The translations under genes and the position numbers were made by a program. 64,000 nucleotides of DNA, taken from NCBI GenBank assembly GCA_017403185.1, contig JAFQON010000041.1, positions 62,001 to 126,000 on the forward strand, in the 5' to 3' direction. This document shows, piece after piece, positions 1 through 7,762 of this stretch. The DNA comes from Clostridia bacterium. Lineage in GTDB: Bacteria; Bacillota; Clostridia; Oscillospirales; Acutalibacteraceae. Under the pieces are notes generated by a model. It saw only the letters and a list, made by a program, of their open reading frames with translations. It ran no database searches and was not told the origin of the DNA. Numbering within the stretch: the stretch's first letter is position 1; each line of letters begins with the position of its first letter.

Positions 1-248
1 TCAGAAAAGCGGATGTTACCGCCAATCTTCCTGATTTCGGTGCTTTGTGGCTTCAATCGGTGAAGCTTTCCGAAAACGGCAAAAAAATTGTTGTCCGTCT
101 TTGCGAGCAAAACGGCGAAAGGGGAGCGATTACTCTTCCCGAAGAGGTTGAGGTTCTCAATATGCTTGAAGATGAAATCGGCAAAACAGACAGAATAGAA
201 TATTCACCCTTTGAAATAATTACCATAGCTATGAACAAGGAGTGTTAA
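1..248 (+). CDS. Alpha-mannosidase (GH38-like), C-terminal fragment
   Basis: The gene enters from the left edge, with its reading frame set by codons starting at base 3, so only about the last 80 residues are visible. The tail has the pattern of the C-terminal beta domain of family 38 alpha-mannosidases: a VVRLCEQNGERG stretch, then a short strand ending in PFEIITIAM close to the stop. The catalytic part lies outside the window, so the family call rests on this tail alone. It ends one base before the next start codon, so it is probably co-transcribed with the sugar phosphomutase that follows. Internal methionines are not real starts. Confidence 0.55.
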   Translation, partial: RKADVTANLPDFGALWLQSVKLSENGKKIVVRLCEQNGERGAITLPEEVEVLNMLEDEIGKTDRIEYSPFEIITIAMNKEC

Positions 249-249
249 A

Positions 250-1881
250 ATGAATACTTACGAATACTGGCTTACATTTGATGAAGAAACAAAAAATGAA
301 CTTGAAGCAATCACAGATAAAGCCGAAATTGAGGACAGATTTTATAAAGAACTCGAATTCGGCACGGGCGGTCTGCGCGGAATAATGGGTGCAGGTCCGA
401 ACCGAATGAATAAATACACCGTTTCAAAGGCAACAAAGGGCCTTGCAGATTATCTTATTGCAAATTTTGAGGGCGATAAATCTGTTGCGATTGCTTATGA
501 TTCACGCAATAATTCTCAGGCGTTTGCTCAGTTTGCTGCAGGCGTTCTTTGCAAGGCGGGCATAAAGGTTTATCTTTTTAAAAGCCTTATGCCTACCCCC
601 GTGCTCTCATTTGCAGTAAGGTATCACGGCTGCACAGCGGGCATTGTTATCACTGCTAGCCACAATCCCAAGGAGTACAACGGCTATAAAGTATATGACA
701 ATAAAGGCTGCCAGCTTGTGCCTGAATTTGCGGATAAGGTTATTGAATGTGTTAATGCGGTAACCGATATAAAGAATATTTCTTCCATGACTCTCAATGA
801 AGCAGAAAGGGAAGGCAGACTTGTTTATATCGGCAACGAAACGCTTGATGCCTTCATTGCAGAGGTGAAGAAGCAGAGCATATATAATGAACCCTCGGAG
901 CTTAAAATTGTTTATACACCTCTTCACGGCACGGGCAATATTCCCGTGAGAAAAATCCTTGAAGGCAAAAAGGTGTCAATCGTAGCATCTCAGGAGCTTC
1001 CCGACGGCAATTTTTCAACCGTACGCTCACCCAATCCCGAAGAAAAGGATGCACTTAACCTCGCCCTTGAGCAGGCAAAGGCAGAGGGAGCAGATATTGT
1101 TATCGGCACAGACCCTGATTGTGACAGAGTCGGAGTGGGCGTGCTTCATAACGGAGCTTATACACTGCTTACGGGCAATCAGACAGGCGCTTTGCTTGTT
1201 GATTTTATACTTAAATTCAAAAAAGATTCGCTGCCCGCAAACGCTGCGGTTGTAAAGACAATTGTTACAAGCGGAATAGGTGCAGCCATTGCGGAAAAAC
1301 ACGGCGCAAAAACTGTTCAGACACTCACAGGCTTCAAATACATCGGCGAAAAAATCTGTAAATGGGAAGAAAACGGCGAAAACACCTTCCTTTTCGGTTA
1401 TGAAGAAAGCTACGGTTACCTTGCGGGCACTCACGCAAGGGACAAAGATGCGGTTTCCGCTTCAATGCTGATTGCTGAAATGGCATCATACTATAAAAAT
1501 AAAGGTAAAACTCTTGTTGATGCCCTTGATGAGATTTATTCCGAATACGGCTATTACTTTGACTGTCTTGAAACCTTTGTGCTTAAAGGCAAAGAGGGTG
1601 CAGAAAAAATTCAGGCAGCAATGGCGGCGATGAGAGAATGCGGAGAAACACTTTTTGATGATCTTGAAGCACTTCTCGATTATTCGAAGGGTATTGATGG
1701 TTTGCCTAAGGAGAATGTGCTGAGATTTGACTTTAAAGACGGCTCATGGGCTGCTGCAAGACCTTCGGGCACTGAGCCTAAGCTGAAGCTTTATTTTTCG
1801 GTTAAGGGAGAAAATGCAGAGAAGGCGCAGCTCAGACAAAAGGCTGTCCGTGATGTGCTTGCACAAAAAGTTCTCGGATAA
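250..1881 (+). CDS. Phosphohexomutase (phosphoglucomutase/phosphomannomutase)
   Basis: A cytoplasmic alpha-D-phosphohexomutase of 543 residues, which interconverts hexose 1- and 6-phosphates. All four family motifs are visible: the phosphoserine loop TASHNP (about residue 136), the metal-binding DPDCDR (about 287), the sugar-specificity loop FGYEES (about 384) and the phosphate-binding RPSGTEPK near the C-terminus (about 507). The length fits the PgcA-type long phosphomutases of Firmicutes. AAGGAG lies 7 bases before the ATG. It starts just after the mannosidase fragment, which suggests processing of sugars released from mannose-containing glycans. Substrate preference (glucose or mannose) cannot be read from sequence. 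Confidence 0.93.
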   Translation: MNTYEYWLTFDEETKNELEAITDKAEIEDRFYKELEFGTGGLRGIMGAGPNRMNKYTVSKATKGLADYLIANFEGDKSVAIAYDSRNNSQAFAQFAAGVLCKAGIKVYLFKSLMPTPVLSFAVRYHGCTAGIVITASHNPKEYNGYKVYDNKGCQLVPEFADKVIECVNAVTDIKNISSMTLNEAEREGRLVYIGNETLDAFIAEVKKQSIYNEPSELKIVYTPLHGTGNIPVRKILEGKKVSIVASQELPDGNFSTVRSPNPEEKDALNLALEQAKAEGADIVIGTDPDCDRVGVGVLHNGAYTLLTGNQTGALLVDFILKFKKDSLPANAAVVKTIVTSGIGAAIAEKHGAKTVQTLTGFKYIGEKICKWEENGENTFLFGYEESYGYLAGTHARDKDAVSASMLIAEMASYYKNKGKTLVDALDEIYSEYGYYFDCLETFVLKGKEGAEKIQAAMAAMRECGETLFDDLEALLDYSKGIDGLPKENVLRFDFKDGSWAAARPSGTEPKLKLYFSVKGENAEKAQLRQKAVRDVLAQKVLG

Positions 1882-1883
1882 TA

Positions 1884-1912
1884 TTTACAAAAATCAAATT
1901 ATATTGTAAAAT
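1884..1912 (+). promoter_or_regulatory. Candidate sigma-A promoter for the first cotH gene
   Basis: TTTACA and TAAAAT are separated by 17 bases, 33 bases before the chosen start of the first CotH gene. No terminator is evident after the phosphomutase, so read-through is also possible. Confidence 0.45.
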
Positions 1913-1944
1913 ATAAGAAATCTAAAAAAACGGAGGAAAATTTG

Positions 1945-3738
1945 ATGAAAAAGATACTCTCATTGTTTCTTGCTTTTATTATGGCATTTTCTGCCTTTGC
2001 TCTCTGCGGCACCGCTGCGGATGATGCTCTCTCGGGCGTTTACGCCATGCAGGATGATTTGACAGCCGATGACGGCGTTGACAGAAAAATCAGCCTTTAT
2101 GAACACAACGGAACATATTATCTGTTTGTTCCCGCATCGGTAAATGCTTATCTTGCTGATTTTGTTGTTTCTGATGCAACAGCAAAAATCAACGGCGTTG
2201 CTTACACCGAAACCAAAAAGCTTGCAGAGGTTTTCGGCGATAAAGCAGAAATCACCCTTTCGCTTGGCGGCACTGATTACAAAATTGTCATGCTCAGCGA
2301 ATCAAAGGTAGCTTCAGTATTTATTGCCACAGAGTCGGGCAGCCTTGATTTTATTCACGCTCAGAAGGGCAATGAGGAAGAGGGCTTTATCGAAATTGCT
2401 GATCCTGCAGGCATAACCGTTTATGAGGGTGAGCTTGAAATCAAGGGAAGAGGCAACTCGACATGGGAAATGGAGAAAAAGCCTTATAACATCAAGCTCG
2501 CTGATAAGGTCAATCTTTTCGGAATGGGCAAAACAAAGAAGTGGAGCCTTATTGCTAATCACGGCGATAATTCTCTTATCAGAAATGTTCTTGCTTATGA
2601 AGCTGCAGAGAGAGCAGGCATGCCCTATACTCCGCAGTTTACTCCCGTTGATGTCTATATAAACAGTGATTATATGGGTTCATACCTTCTCACAACAAGA
2701 GTCGGCATTGACGGTTCAAGCGTTGATATTGACGACCTTGAAGGCGAAACCGAAGATGTTAACAAAGAAGACCTCGACACTTACGCAAGAGGCGGTGCTT
2801 ACGGCACATACGCAGGTTTGCTTGAAGGCACACAGAAATGGTACGAAATCCCCAATGACCCCGAAGACATCACAGGCGGCTACATTATCGAAATGGAGCT
2901 TGCAAACAGATATGCTGCTGAGGCAAGCGGCTTTGTAACCACAAGAAGCCAGCCCTTCACAATGAAAACTCCCGAATATGCGTCAAAAGCCCAGATTCAG
3001 TATATAAGCAGCTATTATCAGAAGGTTGAAGATGCGATTTATAACGGTGCATCAATGACAGAGCTTGATAAGCTTGTTGATGTTGAGTCGCTTGCTCAGA
3101 TGTATCTTATTAATGAGTGGGCATCAAATCAGGATGCTTCTCTCACGAGCACATATTTCTATAAGCCCGCAGGCGATAAGCTTTATGCAGGCCCCGTATG
3201 GGATTTTGATATCGGCTTCGGCAATAACGATTCAAACCGTTTCGGCAACGATTACACAGACCCCGAAAAGTGGACTGTATGCTATAACAGAATGTACAGA
3301 AACACTGTTTTCGGCTCATGGGATATCGATGAGCAGCCCACTGTTTTCAATGTCCTTACAAAAAATGCGGGCTTTGCTGCTGAAACAGAAAAGGTATGGA
3401 ACAACGGCACAAAGGCTGCTGTTGCAGACACAATAAAATGGGCGACCGATGTTTATGTTCCCTTTATTGAAGGCTCTGCCGTTGCAAACGCAATCCGCTG
3501 GAATGTTTTTGACACAACGGATGTTGCTGCAATTAAAACAGCATTCAGCAAAGAAACTCAGTATGTAATCGGCTTTGCAGGTGTAAAGGCAAACACAATA
3601 AGCGAGGGTGTTGGCAAGGTTCAGACCGACGCACCCGAAACAAATGCTTTTGTAAAATTCTTCAAGGGCTTCCTTGTCGGCATAAACGATTTGTTTGAGA
3701 AGCTTATTGTAACATTTGACCTCGTTAACAAAATCTGA
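1945..3738 (+). CDS. Secreted CotH-kinase family protein (copy 1)
   Basis: A 597-residue exported protein. It starts with a classic signal peptide (MKK, a hydrophobic core, and cleavage probably after residue 25 near GTAADD). The CotH kinase domain follows, with GRGNSTW (about 168-174), KKWSLIAN, the SLIRN helix, VYINSDYMGSYLL, NEWASNQDAS and the metal-binding GPVWDFDIGFGN (WDFD at about 419). CotH of Bacillus phosphorylates spore coat proteins. This copy carries a signal peptide and so acts outside the cell or at the wall, and its substrate is unknown. ATG 1945 is preferred over the in-frame TTG just upstream because GGAGG sits 8 bases before it. The C-terminus ends in an amphipathic hydrophobic stretch also seen in copy 2. 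Confidence 0.85.
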   Translation: MKKILSLFLAFIMAFSAFALCGTAADDALSGVYAMQDDLTADDGVDRKISLYEHNGTYYLFVPASVNAYLADFVVSDATAKINGVAYTETKKLAEVFGDKAEITLSLGGTDYKIVMLSESKVASVFIATESGSLDFIHAQKGNEEEGFIEIADPAGITVYEGELEIKGRGNSTWEMEKKPYNIKLADKVNLFGMGKTKKWSLIANHGDNSLIRNVLAYEAAERAGMPYTPQFTPVDVYINSDYMGSYLLTTRVGIDGSSVDIDDLEGETEDVNKEDLDTYARGGAYGTYAGLLEGTQKWYEIPNDPEDITGGYIIEMELANRYAAEASGFVTTRSQPFTMKTPEYASKAQIQYISSYYQKVEDAIYNGASMTELDKLVDVESLAQMYLINEWASNQDASLTSTYFYKPAGDKLYAGPVWDFDIGFGNNDSNRFGNDYTDPEKWTVCYNRMYRNTVFGSWDIDEQPTVFNVLTKNAGFAAETEKVWNNGTKAAVADTIKWATDVYVPFIEGSAVANAIRWNVFDTTDVAAIKTAFSKETQYVIGFAGVKANTISEGVGKVQTDAPETNAFVKFFKGFLVGINDLFEKLIVTFDLVNKI

Positions 3739-3749
3739 TTTGTAAATAA

Positions 3750-3782
3750 TTCCCCGTATCAAAAGATGCGGGGAAATTTTTT
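3750..3782 (+). terminator. Rho-independent terminator after cotH copy 1
   Basis: An 11-pair stem (TTCCCCGTATC with GATGCGGGGAA, one T-G wobble) with an AAAA loop is followed by a T-rich run. It separates the two cotH genes into different transcripts. Confidence 0.85.
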
Positions 3783-3793
3783 GAAAAATCATA

Positions 3794-3817
3794 GACCAAA
3801 CAGTTTTTTCAGTCGTC
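3794..3817 (+). promoter_or_regulatory. ECF-like promoter element, copy A (cotH copy 2)
   Basis: GACC at 3794-3797 and CGTC at 3814-3817 are separated by 16 bases, in the context ATAGACCAAAC...CGTCTTATAGATGAAGG. The same architecture occurs at 7286, 10135 and 26064. CGTC is a typical -10 of extracytoplasmic-function sigma factors and 16 bases is a typical spacer, so this is read as an ECF promoter. The matching sigma factor is not in the window. Confidence 0.6.
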
Positions 3818-3828
3818 TTATAGATGAA

Positions 3829-3847
3829 GGGGTCAAAAAAGAGCCCC
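3829..3847 (+). other. Leader hairpin after ECF-like promoter A
   Basis: GGGGTC and GA(g)CCCC flank a poly-A loop shortly after the presumed transcription start and before the GGAGG ribosome binding site at 3852. Equivalent short hairpins follow the copies at 10135 and 26064. Confidence 0.45.
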
Positions 3848-3863
3848 GAACGGAGGTATAATT

Positions 3864-5675
3864 ATGAAAAAACTTATTTCAATTCTTATGGCGGCAATTC
3901 TTTCTTTTTCAGTTGTTTCACTGAGTGCTTTTGCGGCTGACGGCGGAGCAATATCCGACTTTTCGCTCGGAATGTCGGCGGAAGGCGAAGAGGGCACCGG
4001 TATTGAGATTGAATGGTATGAAAGCAGCGTCGATGGCTGCAGGTATCTTTTTGTGCCGCAATATCTGGATATGAACAGTATGAATATTTATTTTGAGGCG
4101 GATGCTGATGTTTATATCGGTGAAAACAAGCTTGAAAACGGTTGCTCTGCAGCATTGCTTGCGGATAAAACAGAGTTTACGCTCAGCTGTGCAGGTGAGA
4201 GCTGCAGCGTGAAGCTTTTAAGGGATTCCGCTGTTTCATCGGTGTTTATTGAAACTGCAAGCGGCAGCCTTGATGCGATTCATGCCGATAAGGAGCATAA
4301 AGAAGAGGGAAACATAACGATTATCAATTCTGACGGCGAAGAGGAGTGCTGCGGAGAGCTTGAATATATAAAGGGCAGAGGAAATTCTACATGGGGATTT
4401 GCCAAAAAGCCTTACAATATCAAGCTTGACAAAAAAGCAAATCTTTTCGGTATGGGTAAGAGCAAAAAATGGAGCCTTCTCGCCAATTACGATGACGCAT
4501 CTCTTGTGAGAAACGCACTTGCCTACACTGCTGCAAAGAATGCGGGATTGCCTTATACACCTGAATTTGAAGCGGTTGATTTATATATCAACAACGAGTA
4601 TCAGGGCGCATACCTGCTCACAACCCGTGTTGAGATTGATGAAACAAGAGTTGATATAACCGATCTTGAAAAAGAAAATGAAAAGGTCAATGAAGATGTT
4701 GATTTTGAAACTCTCTCAAGAGGCGGCACATACGGAACCTTCTCGGGTTATATCGAAGGTTCGAAAAAGTGGATTGATATTGAAAACAATCCTGCAAATA
4801 TAACCGGCGGCTACCTGCTTGAAAACGAGCTTCCGAGCAGATATTGCGACGAAATAAGCGGTTTTGTTACAGAAGGCAGTCAGGCTGTTGTGGTGAAATC
4901 CCCCGAATATGCCTCAAAAGCTCAGGTTGAATATATCAGTGACTACTATCAGCGGTTTGAAAATGTGATACGCAGTGAAAGCAGCACTCAGGCGGATGTT
5001 GCAAAGCTTTGTGATGTCGATTCTCTTGTAAAGGTTTATCTTATCAATGAATGGACTGCAAACCACGATGCAGGCATAACAAGCTCATATTTTTATAAGC
5101 CCGTTGATGATGTGCTCTATGCAGGCCCCGTATGGGATTTCGACGGCTCATTCCCGACTTCGGCTAAAAGCAGATTCGGAATTGATTACAGCAATCCCGC
5201 CACATGGACTGCGGCACACAGCAGACTTTATGCCATAACTTATTTCGGTGCGGGCAATACTACAAATGATTCACCTACTTATCTCTCATCGCTTGCAAAA
5301 AAGCAGTGGTTTGTAACTCTTGCAAAAGAGGAGTGGGAGAATGTAATGAAGACTGCCGTTCAAAAAGCAACAGAATATATCGGCACTGAATATTATGAGC
5401 ACATTGAAGGCTCGGCAGTCAATAATGCAATCCGTTGGAATCGTTTCGGAACAACTGATACGGCAGCAATTAAAACCGCTTTTGCTTCGCAGGTGAAGAA
5501 GGTGACGGATTTCTCGTCCGCCAAATCAGCTTTTATCAGCGGCAATATCGGCACGGTTGCTCAGCCGTGGAGTGAAAAAACCGTATGGGATAATATCAAG
5601 GATGCTTTTAACATCTTTCTTAACGATGTGTTTGAGGATATCCTTGTTATCTTCAGGCTTATAAATGTTGTATAA
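3864..5675 (+). CDS. Secreted CotH-kinase family protein (copy 2)
   Basis: A 603-residue paralogue of the preceding gene with its own promoter. The signal peptide is about 24 residues (cleavage after SAFA). The CotH motifs are in the same order: GRGNSTW (about 171), KKWSLLAN, DLYINNEYQGAYLL, NEWTANHDAG and GPVWDFDGS (about 424). It has GSFPTSAKSRFG where copy 1 has IGFGNNDSNRFG, so the loop after the metal-binding site has diverged. The C-terminus carries the same amphipathic hydrophobic segment with an FLNDVFE core. Tandem copies with different promoters suggest duplication followed by different regulation. The function as a secreted protein kinase is inferred from family, and the target is unknown. 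Confidence 0.85.
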   Translation: MKKLISILMAAILSFSVVSLSAFAADGGAISDFSLGMSAEGEEGTGIEIEWYESSVDGCRYLFVPQYLDMNSMNIYFEADADVYIGENKLENGCSAALLADKTEFTLSCAGESCSVKLLRDSAVSSVFIETASGSLDAIHADKEHKEEGNITIINSDGEEECCGELEYIKGRGNSTWGFAKKPYNIKLDKKANLFGMGKSKKWSLLANYDDASLVRNALAYTAAKNAGLPYTPEFEAVDLYINNEYQGAYLLTTRVEIDETRVDITDLEKENEKVNEDVDFETLSRGGTYGTFSGYIEGSKKWIDIENNPANITGGYLLENELPSRYCDEISGFVTEGSQAVVVKSPEYASKAQVEYISDYYQRFENVIRSESSTQADVAKLCDVDSLVKVYLINEWTANHDAGITSSYFYKPVDDVLYAGPVWDFDGSFPTSAKSRFGIDYSNPATWTAAHSRLYAITYFGAGNTTNDSPTYLSSLAKKQWFVTLAKEEWENVMKTAVQKATEYIGTEYYEHIEGSAVNNAIRWNRFGTTDTAAIKTAFASQVKKVTDFSSAKSAFISGNIGTVAQPWSEKTVWDNIKDAFNIFLNDVFEDILVIFRLINVV

Positions 5676-5746
5676 TACACAGCTGAAAAAAGATTTTATC
5701 TTATAATCACAGAGGATAAAATTTAACCTTGGAAAGGGGAAGGGAA

Positions 5747-6322
5747 ATGACTTGTCCGTATTGTAATGCAGAAATTCTGAACGAAGCTAAAACATGTAAG
5801 TTCTGCGGAGCCGATGTCACGGCGAAAAAGTCACAGGTACAAGCGATTCCGGAAGCAACTCTCTTGCAGGAAGCTCCGTCAGGATTAGGAATGAAATGGT
5901 TTAAATTGCAGATATATTTCCTGCTTTTTGCAGATGCTTTGTCATTGGCTGCCGGCGGCATAATAAATCTGAACGGGGGATTATCGTTTGGCGGAATTTA
6001 TTCGGACTTTGGCATTTTGAAGCCTGTTGATATTATTTTCGGAGTAATTGCTCTGGGACTTGCCGCATTCTGTATCGTCACAAGATTTCAGCTTTCAAAA
6101 TTCAAAAAGAACGGTCCGAAACTCTTCTATGCGCTTTCGCTTGCTGCTTTTGTCAGATCATCTGCATATGAAATTATCTGTCTTGCCGTGATTGCGCCGA
6201 CTGCGGATGTCAGCGTGTTTTCAACGGTCAGGAATATTCTTATCGGTGTTGTGGCTGAGTTTATTTATATCGTGGCTAACAAGATTTATTTTGACAGACG
6301 AAGAAATTTATTTGTGAATTGA
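5747..6322 (+). CDS. Zinc-ribbon membrane protein of unknown function
   Basis: 191 residues. The N-terminus is a small zinc ribbon (CPYC-N11-CKFC from residue 3), followed by a linker and four predicted membrane segments (about residues 50-75, 92-118, 128-155 and 162-182). Start chosen at ATG 5747 because GGAAAGGGGAAGGG immediately precedes it; an upstream in-frame TTG would overlap this binding site. No family name is recognised beyond the zinc-ribbon plus membrane-domain layout common in Firmicutes. It may be co-transcribed with cotH copy 2, since no convincing terminator lies between them. Confidence 0.7.
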   Translation: MTCPYCNAEILNEAKTCKFCGADVTAKKSQVQAIPEATLLQEAPSGLGMKWFKLQIYFLLFADALSLAAGGIINLNGGLSFGGIYSDFGILKPVDIIFGVIALGLAAFCIVTRFQLSKFKKNGPKLFYALSLAAFVRSSAYEIICLAVIAPTADVSVFSTVRNILIGVVAEFIYIVANKIYFDRRRNLFVN

Positions 6323-6370
6323 AACCGTACTCAAGCATAGGGTTAAATACTTTGTTTAGGAGTGAGTAAA

Positions 6371-7276
6371 GTGAAAAAGAAAAATCTTTTTGCTGCAATT
6401 TTGGCTGTTATTCTGGTGTTTTACGGTGTGAATACATATTTTATATTCAGCGGTGTCAGGAGAAGCTTTTTGGAGAATTTCAACCGCAGCACACATTATT
6501 TGGATGAATTCCGTCTTGATATTGTAAACAGTGATTACGATATTGAGCGCACAGCGAGGGAAGTCAGAACAATAGAATCCGGCTTTCCGATCGCCGCAAT
6601 TCTCTATGATTCCGAAGGGAATGTTGTTTCGCAGTCGGGAGCATATATCAAAATTTTAAATGATGAAAGCTTTTGCAGAATAGACGATTATCTGACCTCG
6701 GATATCAGAAAACAGATTACGGATTTTGAAAAGAAACACGGCTTTTGGATCAGTCAATTGGATTACAACATAAAAAACGGTGAAATTGTTCCTGTCAGCA
6801 TTTTAATTGATGGTACCGGCAATCAGGAGGAATTAACGGAGAAAGTAGTCTTTTTGAAAGAAAAAGCTGAATGTTCGTCTGATCAGGTTACGAATTATTT
6901 TAATCCGACAAGCTGGGAAATCGACGAAAGCCATCATAATCATAAATTATATAAATCGCTCTGTGAGAAAGCATTCAGCGAAGATGTTTGGAACAAAGTT
7001 TCAGCTGAATTTGCCGATTGGACAGGCGATTCCATAGAGATTGCGGATTATTATTGCAGCGGAAGCTTTGATGAATATTATTCCACCGAATTTTATAACA
7101 TTGACGGAGAAAAATATGTGCTTCATATCTGCTCCGAATTCAACCCCTTCGTTGAAACTCTTTTCTCATATGATTTTATATTTTTTCAGTGTGAACTTAC
7201 TGTTATCTATCTGCTGATTGGTGCCGTGATTTTTATAATTGCAAATAAAAAATACAAAAAATATAAAAACAATTGA
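6371..7276 (+). CDS. Two-TM membrane protein with extracytoplasmic domain, unknown function
   Basis: 301 residues. A membrane anchor at about residues 6-27 is followed by a large, acidic, presumably external domain of about 235 residues. A second membrane segment (about 268-292) leads to a short lysine-rich cytoplasmic tail. This is the layout of a sensor input region, but no kinase, GGDEF or HAMP domain follows, so it is not a complete sensor. GTG 6371 is chosen because AGGAG at 6358-6362 is correctly spaced for it and would overlap an upstream GTG. It is probably co-transcribed with the zinc-ribbon gene. No family is recognised. Confidence 0.65.
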   Translation: MKKKNLFAAILAVILVFYGVNTYFIFSGVRRSFLENFNRSTHYLDEFRLDIVNSDYDIERTAREVRTIESGFPIAAILYDSEGNVVSQSGAYIKILNDESFCRIDDYLTSDIRKQITDFEKKHGFWISQLDYNIKNGEIVPVSILIDGTGNQEELTEKVVFLKEKAECSSDQVTNYFNPTSWEIDESHHNHKLYKSLCEKAFSEDVWNKVSAEFADWTGDSIEIADYYCSGSFDEYYSTEFYNIDGEKYVLHICSEFNPFVETLFSYDFIFFQCELTVIYLLIGAVIFIIANKKYKKYKNN

Positions 7277-7285
7277 AAAGCTTCA

Positions 7286-7309
7286 GACCAAATCAGTTTT
7301 TAAAGCATC
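7286..7309 (+). promoter_or_regulatory. ECF-like promoter element, copy B (no gene follows)
   Basis: GACC at 7286-7289 and CATC at 7306-7309, with 16 bases between, in the context CAGACCAAATCAG...CATCTTGTATA. The -10 differs from the other copies by one base. The first 110 bases downstream hold no credible reading frame and end in a strong terminator. Confidence 0.4.
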
Positions 7310-7315
7310 TTGTAT

Positions 7316-7420
7316 AACGAGAGTGATAAATAAAATGATTTTTTGATTTACGTCTTCTCGTAAATGCCTTTTTACATCGAAGCCCTGTGTTTTCATGCAG
7401 CACAGGGCACTCCCTTTTTT
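7316..7420 (+). ncRNA. Candidate small RNA between ECF-like element B and a terminator
   Basis: About 105 bases lie between the promoter-like element and the terminator at 7382-7420. The only reading frame is a 7-codon GTG frame. ACGAGA near the 5' end can pair with TCTCGT about 40 bases later, giving a two-hairpin RNA. It could equally be the remnant of a deleted gene. There is no match to a known RNA family. Confidence 0.3.
7382..7420 (+). terminator. Rho-independent terminator upstream of the T-box unit
   Basis: A perfect 8-pair stem (GCCCTGTG with CACAGGGC) is followed by seven T residues. It isolates the T-box transcript from the upstream genes. Confidence 0.85.
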
Positions 7421-7432
7421 TATAAAAAACTA

Positions 7433-7461
7433 TTGACAAATTAATTTCTGAGTGTTATTAT
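7433..7461 (+). promoter_or_regulatory. Sigma-A promoter of the T-box unit
   Basis: A consensus TTGACA and TATTAT separated by 17 bases. Transcription should begin near 7468, at the 5' end of the T-box leader. Confidence 0.75.
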
Positions 7462-7467
7462 TACTCA

Positions 7468-7733
7468 CATAAAAGCTATGACGAAGAAGGCAGAATCGCA
7501 AGGTTTTCAGAGAGGCGGCGTTTGGTGCGAGCCGTCAGCGGAACGATTCAAGGCTATCCCTTCCGAGCAGAGGCTCCGAAAACCTTGTGTTAGTAGACAG
7601 CTTCCGTAATCGCTGCGTTAAAGCGTAGGGCTTGATAGAGTCCGTTGAGCGGCACTGAAAAGTGCAATTTGAGTGGTACCGCGGGTTTGATTTTACTCGT
7701 CTCAAAGCAAAACTTGCTTTGGGGCGTTTTTTT
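7468..7733 (+). promoter_or_regulatory. T-box riboswitch leader
   Basis: The leader of the single downstream gene. It has the conserved T-box GAGTGGTACCGCGG at 7671-7684, a Stem I apical part with GGTG and GAGCCGTC, GAATCG pairing with CGATTC, and a 13-pair terminator (7698-7710 with 7714-7726) followed by seven T residues. UGGU pairs with an ACCA tRNA end, so the tRNA should have A at the discriminator position. That argues against glycine or cysteine. The specifier loop reads AAGGCTATCC. Aligning it with the usual layout gives GCU (Ala) or CUA (Leu), and the choice is uncertain. T-boxes sense uncharged tRNA and allow read-through when it is abundant. Confidence 0.88.
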
Positions 7734-7762
7734 ATTTCCTCGAAGCGAAAGGAGAGAAAAAT

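Noticed and set aside
1945-5675. CotH proteins as spore coat components
   Set aside because: Both carry clear signal peptides and lie away from spoIVA; a coat role would need cytoplasmic proteins in the mother cell.
7540-7565. Glycine as the T-box amino acid (GGC in the specifier loop)
   Set aside because: The T-box has UGGU, pairing with discriminator A, whereas tRNA-Gly normally has U there.
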